A stretch of DNA of 64,000 bases from SLJN01 sp964505385. Its GTDB lineage: Bacteria > Bacteroidota > Rhodothermia > Balneolales > Natronogracilivirgulaceae. The stretch is from positions 1 to 64,000 of the forward strand of contig CAZDIA010000010.1 in NCBI GenBank assembly GCA_964505385.1, read 5' to 3'. The notes beneath the pieces were generated by a model. It worked only from the letters and a program-made list of their open reading frames with translations. It did no database searches and had not been told where the DNA came from. Made by a program: the position numbers and the translations under genes. The number at the start of each line of letters is the position of its first letter. Within the stretch, counting starts at the first letter, position 1. Below are positions 42,794 to 52,153 of the stretch, piece after piece.

Positions 42794-43519
42794 TCAAAGC
42801 TGCCACATCCCAATTACTATCACATCATAGACAGAGTGCGTCCACGCTGCGATTCCAAACCCCCGGTATATTAAAAGTGCAGTTAATGCAAGCCCGAATA
42901 ACATACGAAACATAAAAGAAGACCATGTAAATGCATCTCCAAAAGCTCCTATGTAATGAACTCCACTGAAAATTGCCGCACCAATAATCACAGCCATTAC
43001 TGAGGGCATCCATTCATTAACAAAAAGGCGTTGAAATATAAATAACAATACCGCCACTAATATGACTCTAAACACCAACTCTTCGTACACCCCGGCTCCT
43101 ATAGCAAGAGCAAGCCATTGCAACATCGTTATTTCGCCCTGAGGAGAAGCTGACATCAAAAAAAGCCTGCCCACAAATACAGAAGTAACCATACCGATAA
43201 ATACAGCCCAAACAACTGACTCCAAAACCATATAAATAAAATAGGAGAGTCTTATTTCTGGTAAGTTACTGCGTTCTTTTACATAAACGGCCACCCCGAA
43301 TGCAAGAATTAAAAAAAGAGTTATATAGAGCGTGTCTGTGCCTGTCCAGGTAAAGATCGACCGAATCCACAAATCAGCTGTGAGTCGAATGTCAACATCA
43401 CTTGACGGCTGGCTGATGAACAGTAAAACTTCATACAGTATCAGAAGAGGTAATACCGATAAATAGCTGTAGGTTAGTGTGCGCGTACAATCAAAATAAC
43501 GATTGATACCCGCCATCAC
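42794..43519 (-). CDS. CPBP-family intramembrane metalloprotease (CAAX protease/Abi-like)
   Basis: A 241-residue protein with about seven hydrophobic segments. The CPBP motifs are YEELVFR (Glu146, Glu147, Arg151), FSGVHYIGAF (His) and AAWTHSVYDV (His). Members cleave prenylated or other membrane substrates or act in bacteriocin self-immunity; the substrate here is unknown. The start directly abuts the stop of the LysM gene (43520), so the two are co-transcribed. Confidence 0.85.
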   Translation of the reverse strand: MMAGINRYFDCTRTLTYSYLSVLPLLILYEVLLFISQPSSDVDIRLTADLWIRSIFTWTGTDTLYITLFLILAFGVAVYVKERSNLPEIRLSYFIYMVLESVVWAVFIGMVTSVFVGRLFLMSASPQGEITMLQWLALAIGAGVYEELVFRVILVAVLLFIFQRLFVNEWMPSVMAVIIGAAIFSGVHYIGAFGDAFTWSSFMFRMLFGLALTALLIYRGFGIAAWTHSVYDVIVIGMWQL

Positions 43520-44710
43520 TTAGTTGGTTATTCCGGTAATGAGAACTTGCCGCGGTTGATCAGCCGGCGGAAGCTCCAACGCTTCTTTCACCGCTCTGGA
43601 TACTTTGATTTGATTGCCGGTAGTTCGATCATTAATCAGCACGAAAACACCTTTCCCATTGAGTGGATTTTCCACGTATGCAATTGTACCAAGAGACTTA
43701 TAGGGATGAGCAGCGGTCAGATGATCAGGATTATACAGATCGCCGCTTGTAGTGGTATTGCCCGTCTCTTCATCGCTGTAGGTATGAATACTCAAATGCT
43801 TTTCACCATCTGTTGATGCAGAACGATACGGGTTTTTGTTGTTAGAGGTACCGCCAGTAACAAGCATTACGGCATCACCTTCCTGCAAGTTTTCAATATC
43901 CATACCTGGATTGAGCGCCTTAAATTCATGAGTATCCATGTGGTGGTGCCCAAGAATTTCTTCAATAGAATCCGTCTCAGACAGGCGATATTCAAAAAAG
44001 GCTCCCTGTGGTCCCGCATCATAAGTATCAGTGAGGTCGGGAGGCATTGAAATAAATCTGTAAACATCAAGCTGCTGGCCAACTTCGAGATCTTCCGGGC
44101 TTTCCAGTTCATCATTAAGCTCTATGAGCTGATCCACCGTCATTTGATACATACCGGCAATTCGATATACGGTATCGTTGCGCCGCACAGTATGTTGATG
44201 CAAGGTTGACTGCACCTCTTGATCCGGAACGTCAAGTTCATCGAAATCGATTTGTGTGCGGTCTTCAGGATCTGTTGCCAAGTCTTCCCGGTCCACGATC
44301 GTATCATCCGGAAGTTCCTCAATCTCTCTCGTTGTATATACGGTTAGCTCCTGGCCTGTATAGAGAGTTTCAGTATCCAACTCATTCCACTGTTGTATCT
44401 CACCAATTTCGACCCCGTACATTCTTGAGATACTGAACAGTGTTTCACCGGCTTCAACAGTATGAATGTGCTCCTCACCCGCGTCTTCAACTTCCGGCTC
44501 AACATATATTTGCTGGCCAACAGCTAATTCCGTTGGTTCGATATCATTCCATTCGAGCAAATCATCCACCGATATATCATACTGCTGCGCTATTGAAAAA
44601 AGAGTTTCTCCCGATTCCACCTCGTGGATCTGCCGGTCAAATGCAGCTGCAAAGTGGATCGAACCGAAAACTAACAACAGAGCTATAGATCCCGGAATGG
44701 ATTTAATCAT
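43520..44710 (-). CDS. LysM-repeat protein with C-terminal RlpA-like double-psi beta-barrel
   Basis: A protein of about 396 residues starting at ATG 44710 (residue 36 of the longest frame), which gives a signal peptide (IPGSIALLLVFGSIHFAAA). Three clear LysM domains (HEVESGETLFSIAQ, HTVEAGETLFSISR, HTVRRNDTVYRIAG) and a diverged fourth bind peptidoglycan. The C-terminal 90 residues (TTSGDLYNPDHLTAAH, VFVLINDRTTG) resemble RlpA, a septal lytic enzyme domain. It is probably a periplasmic cell-wall protein acting at division. It overlaps the TPR gene by 8 bp. Confidence 0.85.
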   Translation of the reverse strand: MIKSIPGSIALLLVFGSIHFAAAFDRQIHEVESGETLFSIAQQYDISVDDLLEWNDIEPTELAVGQQIYVEPEVEDAGEEHIHTVEAGETLFSISRMYGVEIGEIQQWNELDTETLYTGQELTVYTTREIEELPDDTIVDREDLATDPEDRTQIDFDELDVPDQEVQSTLHQHTVRRNDTVYRIAGMYQMTVDQLIELNDELESPEDLEVGQQLDVYRFISMPPDLTDTYDAGPQGAFFEYRLSETDSIEEILGHHHMDTHEFKALNPGMDIENLQEGDAVMLVTGGTSNNKNPYRSASTDGEKHLSIHTYSDEETGNTTTSGDLYNPDHLTAAHPYKSLGTIAYVENPLNGKGVFVLINDRTTGNQIKVSRAVKEALELPPADQPRQVLITGITN

Positions 44711-45029
44711 TTTCAAGTTGAAGGTCCTGTTTTGCTTGTTGAAGTTCACTTTCCGAGTGGTGGTCTTGCTGTTGCCGGGCAATGTTAATCCCATCGTTAT
44801 AAGTCTTAAGAGCATGATCCGGATTATTCAACTTTTCGTAAACTTTGCCCAAATGATAATAAACGCCTATATAATCCGGATTATGGTTTCGTATTTCCAG
44901 AAATATCTGTCGGGCACGATTCAACTCTTCCCTTTTCAAATATTCCAATGCAAGAGCAAACTTAGTAAAAGAATCCTCAGGATCTTCTTTCAAAAACTCC
45001 TGAAGCTGTTGAATCCGGTCATGAGTCAT
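44703..45029 (-). CDS. Tetratricopeptide repeat protein
   Basis: A 108-residue protein with two or three TPR units (DSFTKFALALEYLKREELN, PDYIGVYYHLGKVYEKLNNPDHALKTYNDG in parts). No signal peptide, so it is cytoplasmic and probably a protein-interaction scaffold. It lies 14 bp after aroC and overlaps the LysM gene by 8 bp in another frame. Confidence 0.75.
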   Translation of the reverse strand: MTHDRIQQLQEFLKEDPEDSFTKFALALEYLKREELNRARQIFLEIRNHNPDYIGVYYHLGKVYEKLNNPDHALKTYNDGINIARQQQDHHSESELQQAKQDLQLEND

Positions 45030-45043
45030 AGCATGTATTCGCT

Positions 45044-46222
45044 TTATATTCTGCGATTATAATGTTCAGCAATTTCCGACATTGAATCACCACCATACTT
45101 TTCAAGAAAAGCGTTGGCCAGTACCGGCGCAATTACATTTTCAATAACGACCAATGCCCGGGGTAACGCACAGACATCAGAGCGCTCGTATCGCGTTGCC
45201 ACTTTTTCCTTAGTATGCATATCCACTGTATCCAGAGGATTTAGCATCGTAGGGATAGGTTTTTTTATCCCACGTATTATCAGTGGCATACCGTTTGTTA
45301 TACCACCTTCCAGCCCGCCTGCGCGATTCGTTTTTCGCTTAAACTCGCTGTTGTAAATTATTTCATCATGCACCTCATGTCCCGGACGGCTTCCGGATTC
45401 AAACCCCATGCCGATCTCCACTCCTTTCATTGCCTGGGTACTCATAACCGCCTGAGCAAGTAATCCTTCGAGCTTTCTATCCCAGTGAGCATAAGTGCCC
45501 AGTCCAGCAGGCAATCCTGTAACCACAATTTCATAAACACCGCCTAAAGAAGATCCCTCTTTACGCCTTTTCTTAATTTCTGAAATCATGTTCTCAGAAA
45601 GTTTATCATTAATACAGCGCACTTCGGATTCATCCGCTTTTTTGAACAGAGCTTCGGCTCCTTCCTCAATCAGGCTGTCGGTGTTTTCTCTTACCTCTTC
45701 CCAGGACTCATACCCGTATGACCCGATACGAAGTACATGGCCTCCGATTTCGATACCAAAATGTTTCAAAAACAACCTCGCTGTGCACGTGCAGGCTACC
45801 CGTATAGCTGTTTCGCGGGCGCTGGAACGCTCAATAGCCGGTCTGACATCATCAAACCGGTACTTCTGAGCACCAACCAGATCGGCGTGTCCGGGCCGTG
45901 GGACTGTTATGGGATCTATCCCTTCTCCGGAACCTTCCACCGACATAACTTCAGGCCACCCGTCATCATCTTTTTCAAAAGCACGGTTCGGCATTTTCAT
46001 GGCTACGGGACTTCCCATAGTTTTTCCAAAGCGCACCCCGGATACAATCTCGGGAGCGTCTTTCTCAAAAGCCATTCTGCCGCCTCTTCCGTATCCTTGC
46101 TGGCGGCGGGCGAGGTGAAATCCGATTTCTTCACGATTAACGGTAAGTCCGGCCGGCAAACCCTCTACTATACCAACAAGCTCTGGCCCGTGCGACTCCC
46201 CGGCTGTTAAATATCTGATCAT
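45044..46222 (-). CDS. aroC: Chorismate synthase
   Basis: A 392-residue enzyme that converts 5-enolpyruvylshikimate-3-phosphate to chorismate using reduced FMN, the last common step of aromatic biosynthesis. It opens with MIRYLTAGESHGPELVGIVE. Further motifs are RRQQGYGRGGRM (R-rich substrate site), RPGHADLVGAQKY, RSSARETA and GGLEGGITNG. The C-terminal RSDVCALPRALVV is also typical. The length is normal. It leads a leftward run aroC-TPR-LysM-CAAX protease. Confidence 0.97.
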   Translation of the reverse strand: MIRYLTAGESHGPELVGIVEGLPAGLTVNREEIGFHLARRQQGYGRGGRMAFEKDAPEIVSGVRFGKTMGSPVAMKMPNRAFEKDDDGWPEVMSVEGSGEGIDPITVPRPGHADLVGAQKYRFDDVRPAIERSSARETAIRVACTCTARLFLKHFGIEIGGHVLRIGSYGYESWEEVRENTDSLIEEGAEALFKKADESEVRCINDKLSENMISEIKKRRKEGSSLGGVYEIVVTGLPAGLGTYAHWDRKLEGLLAQAVMSTQAMKGVEIGMGFESGSRPGHEVHDEIIYNSEFKRKTNRAGGLEGGITNGMPLIIRGIKKPIPTMLNPLDTVDMHTKEKVATRYERSDVCALPRALVVIENVIAPVLANAFLEKYGGDSMSEIAEHYNRRI

Positions 46223-46262
46223 ACTATGGTTAAATAATTAATATTTGTAAGAAAACTCAAAG

Positions 46263-47237
46263 CTATAGTCGCATCTGTACAGAAATTTGATTAAGCGCAC
46301 CCACGTCGCTATAATTGGTCCGACTATAATCAAACCGAAACTGACTGACTTTGATGCCCAGTCCGATACCAACTCCGGCCAGGTCAATGCGATTATCAGC
46401 CTTTAACTCTTCACGCTGCTGATGATTGTATCCTATTCGCAAATTCACGTTTTCAGTAAACAGAAATTCGCCTCCGAAGTTGATATGTCGGAACAAATTG
46501 GAAGCGAATCCCGGGTCTTCCTCGTCTTGGTGAACTGGCATATTCCATTGATTAAGTGAGTCAAAAGTCAGATTAAGACGCAATGGCAGGTGCGTCAACT
46601 TTCTGGAGATCCCTGCACGTATATCAAGAGGCAGAGGTTCAGTTTCCTGGTCAAAGTTGGAAAGTTGCCTTCCAAGATGATTTATGGTGAATCCGGCATG
46701 TGTTTGATCGTTTATGGTATACAACAAACCGGCCGAAACAGCAAGCGCTGAAGAAGAATAGGTGTCGTACGATGAAAAAATAGAATGCAGTGATACGCCT
46801 GCCTGAAGATCCTCGGCAACAGGATACCCCCAGCCACCCGTGATGGATAAATCATAAGAACTAAAAGAGCCGATTTCTTCGCTCTCAGCATCGGTTCTGG
46901 TAAAATCACCATAATCCAGAAATTTAATGCCAAAACCGAATGTGCCGTAATCCTGCACATCATAAACCCCCGAAGCCACACCCTGATTAATATCAGATAA
47001 GTAGCTCAGATAGGAAATACCAATTAAACGGTGCTGAACTTCATTTAGATAAGCCGGGTTGACCATAAATGCATTTGCGTCAGTTTGCGGCAAAGAAACC
47101 ACATTCCCTCCTAAACCGGCAGTGTGCGGCGTCGAAGATGTTTGCAAAAACCGGTATACCCTGTCAAACTCTGAAGCAGAGGAAATGGCATTACCGGCAA
47201 CCAGAATAAAAATCCATATAAATATCGTGGTTTTCAT
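46263..47237 (-). CDS. porQ: PorQ-like T9SS outer-membrane protein
   Basis: A 324-residue beta-barrel protein with a signal peptide (ATG at 47237; about residues 1-22). The N-terminal plug-like start YRFLQTSSTPHTAGLGG and NPAYLN are the typical PorV/PorQ (FadL-like) opening, and the mature end ISVQMRL closes the barrel. PorQ belongs to the T9SS attachment complex with PorU, PorV and PorZ, anchoring cargo at the surface. It is divergent from mlaE; the 95-bp intergenic region contains a GGTATT triple repeat. Confidence 0.85.
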   Translation of the reverse strand: MKTTIFIWIFILVAGNAISSASEFDRVYRFLQTSSTPHTAGLGGNVVSLPQTDANAFMVNPAYLNEVQHRLIGISYLSYLSDINQGVASGVYDVQDYGTFGFGIKFLDYGDFTRTDAESEEIGSFSSYDLSITGGWGYPVAEDLQAGVSLHSIFSSYDTYSSSALAVSAGLLYTINDQTHAGFTINHLGRQLSNFDQETEPLPLDIRAGISRKLTHLPLRLNLTFDSLNQWNMPVHQDEEDPGFASNLFRHINFGGEFLFTENVNLRIGYNHQQREELKADNRIDLAGVGIGLGIKVSQFRFDYSRTNYSDVGALNQISVQMRL

Positions 47238-47280
47238 TAATAATCGGTATATTTGACGGGTTATGCACATGTGCTATTTT

Positions 47281-47300
47281 GGTATTGGTATTGGTATAGG
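47281..47300. repeat. GGTATT hexanucleotide tandem repeat
   Basis: Three tandem GGTATT units (the last is GGTATA) lie between divergent porQ and mlaE, 44 bp from the porQ start. Such repeats may slip and alter promoter spacing, but three copies are few. Confidence 0.4.
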
Positions 47301-47332
47301 TGCGGCTTCAGATATAATAAGTAAAAGGTAAA

Positions 47333-48073
47333 TTGGCTAATTTATTACACGAGCTCGGGCGGTATTGCAGATTACTATATGAGGCATTAAGGTCATCAAC
47401 GGAATTTAATAAATATAGTAAAAACCTCATCAATGAAATGATCAAAACGGGATATGATTCCCTGCCGATCGTTATTCTTGCGGGTTTTTTTACGGGTGCA
47501 GTGATGACTATTCAAACGGCTTATCAATTAGTAGCTGCATTTATTCCTCCTTCCACCATCGGAGCCATTGTTACGCAGTCGCTTATTATAGAACTTGCGG
47601 CAGTGATACCGGGCCTTGTGCTTGCCGGCAGGGTTGGTGCCAGAATTACGACAGAGCTCGGCACGATGTCGGTAAGTGAACAAATTGACGCTTTGGAATC
47701 AATGGGTTTTAACTCTGTTACCTACCTGGTCATGCCACGAATAATAGCCGGAGTGCTGATGTTCCCGGTTATTTATATCGCTGCGTCGACAGCAGGAATC
47801 GGGGGTGGCGTTTTAGCCGGTTGGGTTACCGCATCGGTATCAGTAAGTGATTTTATGATTGGCTCACGAAGCGTATTTCTGCCTTGGGATGTAATGTTTG
47901 GTGTGGTAAAATCGTTTGTATTCGGATTCATCATTACATCCATTGCGTGCTATAAAGGTTATTACGCATCCGGAGGTGCTGAAGGAGTCGGCAACGCGAC
48001 AACACAAGCGACCGTACTGGCGTGTATTTATATTTTATTGGCTGATCTTTCCCTCGCCGCGCTCTTATTATAA
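47333..48073 (+). CDS. mlaE: MlaE-type ABC transporter permease
   Basis: A 246-residue permease (TTG start at 47333) of the MlaE/YrbE family. Hydrophobic helices include the MlaE signature PIVILAGFFTGAVMTIQTAY (with LAGRVGARITTELGTM and EQIDALESMG in the cytoplasmic loops). With MlaF and MlaD it transports phospholipids between the inner and outer membranes. MlaF follows at 10 bp and MlaD overlaps MlaF, forming one operon. The periplasmic MlaC is not seen here. Confidence 0.92.
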   Translation: MANLLHELGRYCRLLYEALRSSTEFNKYSKNLINEMIKTGYDSLPIVILAGFFTGAVMTIQTAYQLVAAFIPPSTIGAIVTQSLIIELAAVIPGLVLAGRVGARITTELGTMSVSEQIDALESMGFNSVTYLVMPRIIAGVLMFPVIYIAASTAGIGGGVLAGWVTASVSVSDFMIGSRSVFLPWDVMFGVVKSFVFGFIITSIACYKGYYASGGAEGVGNATTQATVLACIYILLADLSLAALLL

Positions 48074-48083
48074 TGTATTTAAA

Positions 48084-48839
48084 ATGATCCAGATCAAAAA
48101 CTTAACAAAATCATTCGGCTCCAATTTAGTTTGGGAAAATGTTAACCTCGACATCGAGGAAGGTGAAACTCTTGCGATTATAGGTAAATCCGGATCAGGG
48201 AAATCAGTTTTAATGAAGCATATCAACGCACTGATGCAACCCGACGAAGGAATTGTACTTATTAAAGGACAAAATGTCTTTGATGTAGCGTATGCCGAGC
48301 TGCGTCGTATCCGCCAAACATTCGGGATTCTTTTCCAGGGAGCTGCCCTGTTTGATTCTATTACCGCTTTTGATAATGTTGCATTCCCGCTGCGTTATTT
48401 CACCTCGTTCTCTGAATCTGAAATTGAAGACCGGGCAATGGATTGCCTCAGGCAGGTCAACCTGGCTGATATCGGTACCAAAACAACCGCTGAACTTTCA
48501 GGAGGTATGCGCAAAAGGGTTGGCCTTGCGCGTGCTATCGTCCTGGAACCTGAATGCTTATTATATGATGAGCCAACTTCCGGGTTGGATCCCGAAACAT
48601 CAGATGAGATAAACGATTTGATTTTACGCATGGCCGATGAACTTGAAATTACTTCGGTCGTCGTTACCCATGATATGCACAGCGTACTTAAAGTAGCTGA
48701 CAAAGCAGCATTTATTGACAAACAAAAACTTAGCTGGTACGGCACTGTTGATGATATGCAGCAATCAGATCATGACGACTTATTGCGTTTTATCAGTGCC
48801 AGTGAGTATCAAATTACCCAAACCGGAGTCCAGTCTTGA
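48084..48839 (+). CDS. mlaF: MlaF-type ABC transporter ATP-binding protein
   Basis: A 251-residue ATPase (ATG 48084; a longer frame to 47916 overlaps mlaE and lacks domain content). Walker A GKSGSGKS is at 34-41, signature ELSGGMRKR near 136-144, and Walker B LLYDEPTSGLDP follows. It powers the MlaE permease. Its stop overlaps the mlaD TTG by 3 bp. Confidence 0.93.
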   Translation: MIQIKNLTKSFGSNLVWENVNLDIEEGETLAIIGKSGSGKSVLMKHINALMQPDEGIVLIKGQNVFDVAYAELRRIRQTFGILFQGAALFDSITAFDNVAFPLRYFTSFSESEIEDRAMDCLRQVNLADIGTKTTAELSGGMRKRVGLARAIVLEPECLLYDEPTSGLDPETSDEINDLILRMADELEITSVVVTHDMHSVLKVADKAAFIDKQKLSWYGTVDDMQQSDHDDLLRFISASEYQITQTGVQS

Positions 48840-49768
48840 ATAGATTTAAAAATGAAATCAAAGTAGGTCTAACTATCCTCGTTGCTATACTCGTAGCATT
48901 TATTGGATTTCGCATTCTTCAGGATATCCCGTTTTTCGGCAGATCATTCCAGTTATACAGCCACTTTGAGCATGTTGAAGGGGTTACACCGGGCACGACG
49001 ATTTACATGTCCGGAGTGAGAGTGGGATCGGTTCGCCAGGTACAATTTACCGATACGGACAGCATCCGCGTTGATATGAGTTTTTCAGATATTGAAGGGA
49101 TACCTAAAAATTCGATCGCATCAATCGAGGCAACTGATTTACTCGGTTCCCGGGCTGTAATCATTCACAGGTCTGATCACCCCGAGTTTATTGAAGAAGG
49201 AGGATTTATCGAAGGCAGGTTCGATACCGGCCTGCAGGGACGACTGGAAGAGTATGGTGATGATATAGCTCCCAAAGTTTCTGATGCGACGGACAATATG
49301 AGTTCAGTATTCCGGGAAATCGATATTCTTCTGAAAGACGGCGGCCGCCAGGACCTTGAAGGCACGCTATCAAACCTGAACCGAACGACCCACAATGTTG
49401 ACCAGCTGGTGGATGAAAAAAATGAGGATCTGGCACACGCAATTGACCAATTCAACAAAATCCTTGCAAACCTGGACACCCTAAGCACCGGGCGTGATGA
49501 GCAGGTAGATACGCTTCTCACAAATCTCGAGGAAACCAGCAGAGAAATGAAGACCATTTCCCGCGAGTTAAGTGGCCTCAGTGGTGGATTAAATGAAACC
49601 GTTGAAAAACTAAACCGGGGAGAAGGCTCCCTCGGAATGATGCTCAACGACCCATCACTCTATAATAACCTGGACAGCCTCGCAGTTGAATTGAATACCG
49701 CGGCAAAAAAGCTAAACGAAGACCCGCGGCACTTTCTCAAGCATATGCGATTGATTGATATCTTTTAA
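48836..49768 (+). CDS. mlaD: MCE-family lipid-transfer protein (MlaD-like)
   Basis: A 310-residue protein starting at TTG 48836, which overlaps the mlaF stop. One N-terminal membrane anchor (VGLTILVAILVAFIGFRIL) is followed by an MCE domain (about 38-115; GVTPGTTIYMSGVRVGSV) and a long helical C-terminal part with repeated coiled-coil heptads (TLLTNLEETSREMKTIS). It binds phospholipids in the periplasm and forms a hexameric channel in MlaD-type systems. It is longer than E. coli MlaD (183 residues), like other Bacteroidota MCE proteins. Confidence 0.9.
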   Translation: MNRFKNEIKVGLTILVAILVAFIGFRILQDIPFFGRSFQLYSHFEHVEGVTPGTTIYMSGVRVGSVRQVQFTDTDSIRVDMSFSDIEGIPKNSIASIEATDLLGSRAVIIHRSDHPEFIEEGGFIEGRFDTGLQGRLEEYGDDIAPKVSDATDNMSSVFREIDILLKDGGRQDLEGTLSNLNRTTHNVDQLVDEKNEDLAHAIDQFNKILANLDTLSTGRDEQVDTLLTNLEETSREMKTISRELSGLSGGLNETVEKLNRGEGSLGMMLNDPSLYNNLDSLAVELNTAAKKLNEDPRHFLKHMRLIDIF

Positions 49769-49811
49769 AAAGAAAAATCGGGCGATAGCCGTTTATAATA
49801 GTGTATTGTCT

Positions 49812-49843
49812 TTTGAAGTTAAGTACAGAAGCTGGTATCTTAC
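49812..49843 (+). promoter_or_regulatory. Possible promoter of the PpiD-like gene
   Basis: TTTG (49812-49815), a 20-nt spacer, then TATCTTAC (49836-49843) resemble the Bacteroidota consensus, though the -7 part has two mismatches. It lies 62 bp before the start. Confidence 0.3.
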
Positions 49844-49905
49844 CAAGCTATTTTCTTAACAGAATTTTCATTTAATAAAAAGTATAAGATTACGACAGAG
49901 GGCAT

Positions 49906-52041
49906 ATGGGTTTAATGCAAAGACTGAGACAGGGTACCAAAGTTACTGTTTGGTTACTTGTTATCTCATTCGGTGTTTTGTGGGTACTGGCCGATACTCA
50001 GGTATTTGATTCGGTTATGACAGGCCCGCAGGCTATGGGCGAAGTAAATCGCGAAACCATAGAATGGGAAGAGTTCAATCAGCGCGTAAATATGTATACC
50101 GACCAATACCGGGAACAAACAGGCGAGGGCCCCGATATGGAAATGCGGGCTCAATATGAGCGTCAAGCGTGGGAAGACCTCATCGCCGACAAGGTGATGA
50201 AACAAAAAATGAATGAAATGGGACTCACCGTTACCGACTCCGAATTAATGGATATGGTATTTGGTGATAATCCCGCTCCGTTTATTCAGGAACAATTTGC
50301 AGGGCCTGACGGCGAGGTTGACCAGCAGGCGTTACAGGCCGCAATTCAGGCACCGGAAAACGAACCGATCTGGCGACAAGTAGAGGTACAACTGCGCGAA
50401 CAACGCCGACAGGAAAAATTGAATCAAATTATCGAATCTTCGATCGCTATCAGCGACCACGAAGTTGAACGTGAATACAGAAGGCAAAACTCCTCTGTCG
50501 ACTTTGAATTCCTGCGGTTCCCGTTAGCTGAAGTCAGCGATGATGAAATTGAGGTTTCTGAATCTGAATTGCGCGATTTCTATGATAATAACCAGGATAA
50601 ATTCAAAAGAAGTAAAACCTGGAATATCAGTTTTGTCTCATTCAGTAAAGAGCCCACTCGAGAAGATACACTTAACATTAAAGATGAGTTAAGTCAATTG
50701 CGCGATCAATTTGCTGAAACCGAAGATCATAGCTCATTCCTTGAAGCGCAACAAACCGAGACCGGGGTGTATGATGATTTCCTTCGCCCCGATGAAATTC
50801 GCCGTGAACACCTCGAAGCTTATACCCTGGAAGTAGGAGAAGTTAGCGAACCATATGTTTATGAAGACAAGGTTCATATGGTGAAACTACTGGAGACACG
50901 GCCTTCAGACCAAACCTATACCCGCGTCCGTGAAATTGAATTACAATTTGATGATGATAATCGCGGAGAGGCTGAGCAACAAGCCAATGAATTGCTCCAA
51001 CGAGCCCGCGACGGTGAGAACTTCTCCGGCCTTGCTCGAAATTATAGTGATGACAGTGATCGAGCCGAACGGGGTGGCGAAGTAGGTTTCATTAGCCAGG
51101 ACGGCCGGGACGCTCCGATTGGAAGTGAAATTTTCAGCGCTGCAATCGGTGAGTATATCGGACCTTTTGAGTCCGACAATTCATTCTACATCTACGAAAT
51201 TGTCGACCGCTCTGATGAAGATATCCGTTTTGCTGATTTAAGCAGAAACATCGAGGCTGATGCTGCCCAGACTATTGAACAACAGGCTCGCGCTGCCGAT
51301 GACTTCAGTGTTTTTGCCAATGATAACGGTTTTGAAGAAGAAGCAGAACTTGAGGGCTACGAAATTGAAAGCGGCGTTGCAACAGATGGAAACCCGATGA
51401 TATCCGGGCTCGGACAAAGCAACATCGTTCTGAACGAGCTTGAATACCTGGATGACGGCGATATCTCAGAACCTATTGAAACCGAGGACTATTTTTATGT
51501 CATCAAAGTTGATGAAATTGAGCCCGAAGGATATCGCTCTTTCAGTGAAGTTGAGGAACAGGTAAGAGAGTTAGTTCTCGAAAGAAAGCGGGTAGAAGCG
51601 CTTAAGGAACGCGTCGCTTCCATGATTGATGAATACGGAGCTGATTTGAATGCGCTCGCTGAAGCTTCAGGCCACTCCGTACAATCCGCAACGCAAATCA
51701 ATCTCGGTGAAAACTCACTTCCTGATGCAGGGAATGAACCCGCTGTAATCGGAGCTGCATTTGGAGTAGATATTGGCGAGGTTTCCCGACCTGTTGGCGG
51801 TGATAATGGCGTATTTGTAATTCGAGTTGAAGACCGGCAGGAAGCTGATTTAGCCGAACTCACTGATGATGAACGTGAGCAGATCCGCCAGCAACTCCAG
51901 CAAACCCGCATGATGGCCTTCGGCAACGTTTGGATGGATCGCATTAAGGCGGATGCTGATGTGCAGGATCACCGGGGAATTCGCAGAGAAGCTGCCGGAC
52001 AGCAACAGCAGCAACAACAACAAGCTCCCGGTGGCTTGTAA
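49906..52041 (+). CDS. PpiD/SurA-like peptidyl-prolyl isomerase, membrane anchored
   Basis: A 711-residue envelope foldase. An N-terminal membrane segment (VTVWLLVISFGVLWVLA, about 14-30) anchors it, followed by a SurA_N-like domain and parvulin-type PPIase domains. The best-preserved PPIase region is ARDGENFSGLARNYSDDSDR with GGEVGFISQDG (around 355-420); a second, degenerate one follows. It ends in a Gln-rich tail (eight Q in a row from CAG/CAA codons). It helps newly translocated outer-membrane proteins fold. It is probably a single-gene transcript. Confidence 0.88.
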   Translation: MGLMQRLRQGTKVTVWLLVISFGVLWVLADTQVFDSVMTGPQAMGEVNRETIEWEEFNQRVNMYTDQYREQTGEGPDMEMRAQYERQAWEDLIADKVMKQKMNEMGLTVTDSELMDMVFGDNPAPFIQEQFAGPDGEVDQQALQAAIQAPENEPIWRQVEVQLREQRRQEKLNQIIESSIAISDHEVEREYRRQNSSVDFEFLRFPLAEVSDDEIEVSESELRDFYDNNQDKFKRSKTWNISFVSFSKEPTREDTLNIKDELSQLRDQFAETEDHSSFLEAQQTETGVYDDFLRPDEIRREHLEAYTLEVGEVSEPYVYEDKVHMVKLLETRPSDQTYTRVREIELQFDDDNRGEAEQQANELLQRARDGENFSGLARNYSDDSDRAERGGEVGFISQDGRDAPIGSEIFSAAIGEYIGPFESDNSFYIYEIVDRSDEDIRFADLSRNIEADAAQTIEQQARAADDFSVFANDNGFEEEAELEGYEIESGVATDGNPMISGLGQSNIVLNELEYLDDGDISEPIETEDYFYVIKVDEIEPEGYRSFSEVEEQVRELVLERKRVEALKERVASMIDEYGADLNALAEASGHSVQSATQINLGENSLPDAGNEPAVIGAAFGVDIGEVSRPVGGDNGVFVIRVEDRQEADLAELTDDEREQIRQQLQQTRMMAFGNVWMDRIKADADVQDHRGIRREAAGQQQQQQQQAPGGL

Positions 52042-52078
52042 TCCTGTTTCTGATTCAGCAATTTTTCATGATTTGCAG

Positions 52079-52115
52079 AAATGCGGCAGGATCACTGATT
52101 CTGTCGCATTTTTTT
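52079..52115 (+). terminator. Terminator after ppiD-like gene
   Basis: AAATGCGGCAG (52079-52089) pairs with CTGTCGCATTT (52101-52111; one G-U), followed by a T-run. Confidence 0.75.
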
Positions 52116-52153
52116 ATATATCCGTTTTTCCGGGCGAATAAAACTCACAAGTG

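Noticed and set aside
42671..42874. 67-codon plus-strand ORF
   Set aside because: It overlaps the 3' end of the CAAX protease gene, is basic and has no family features.
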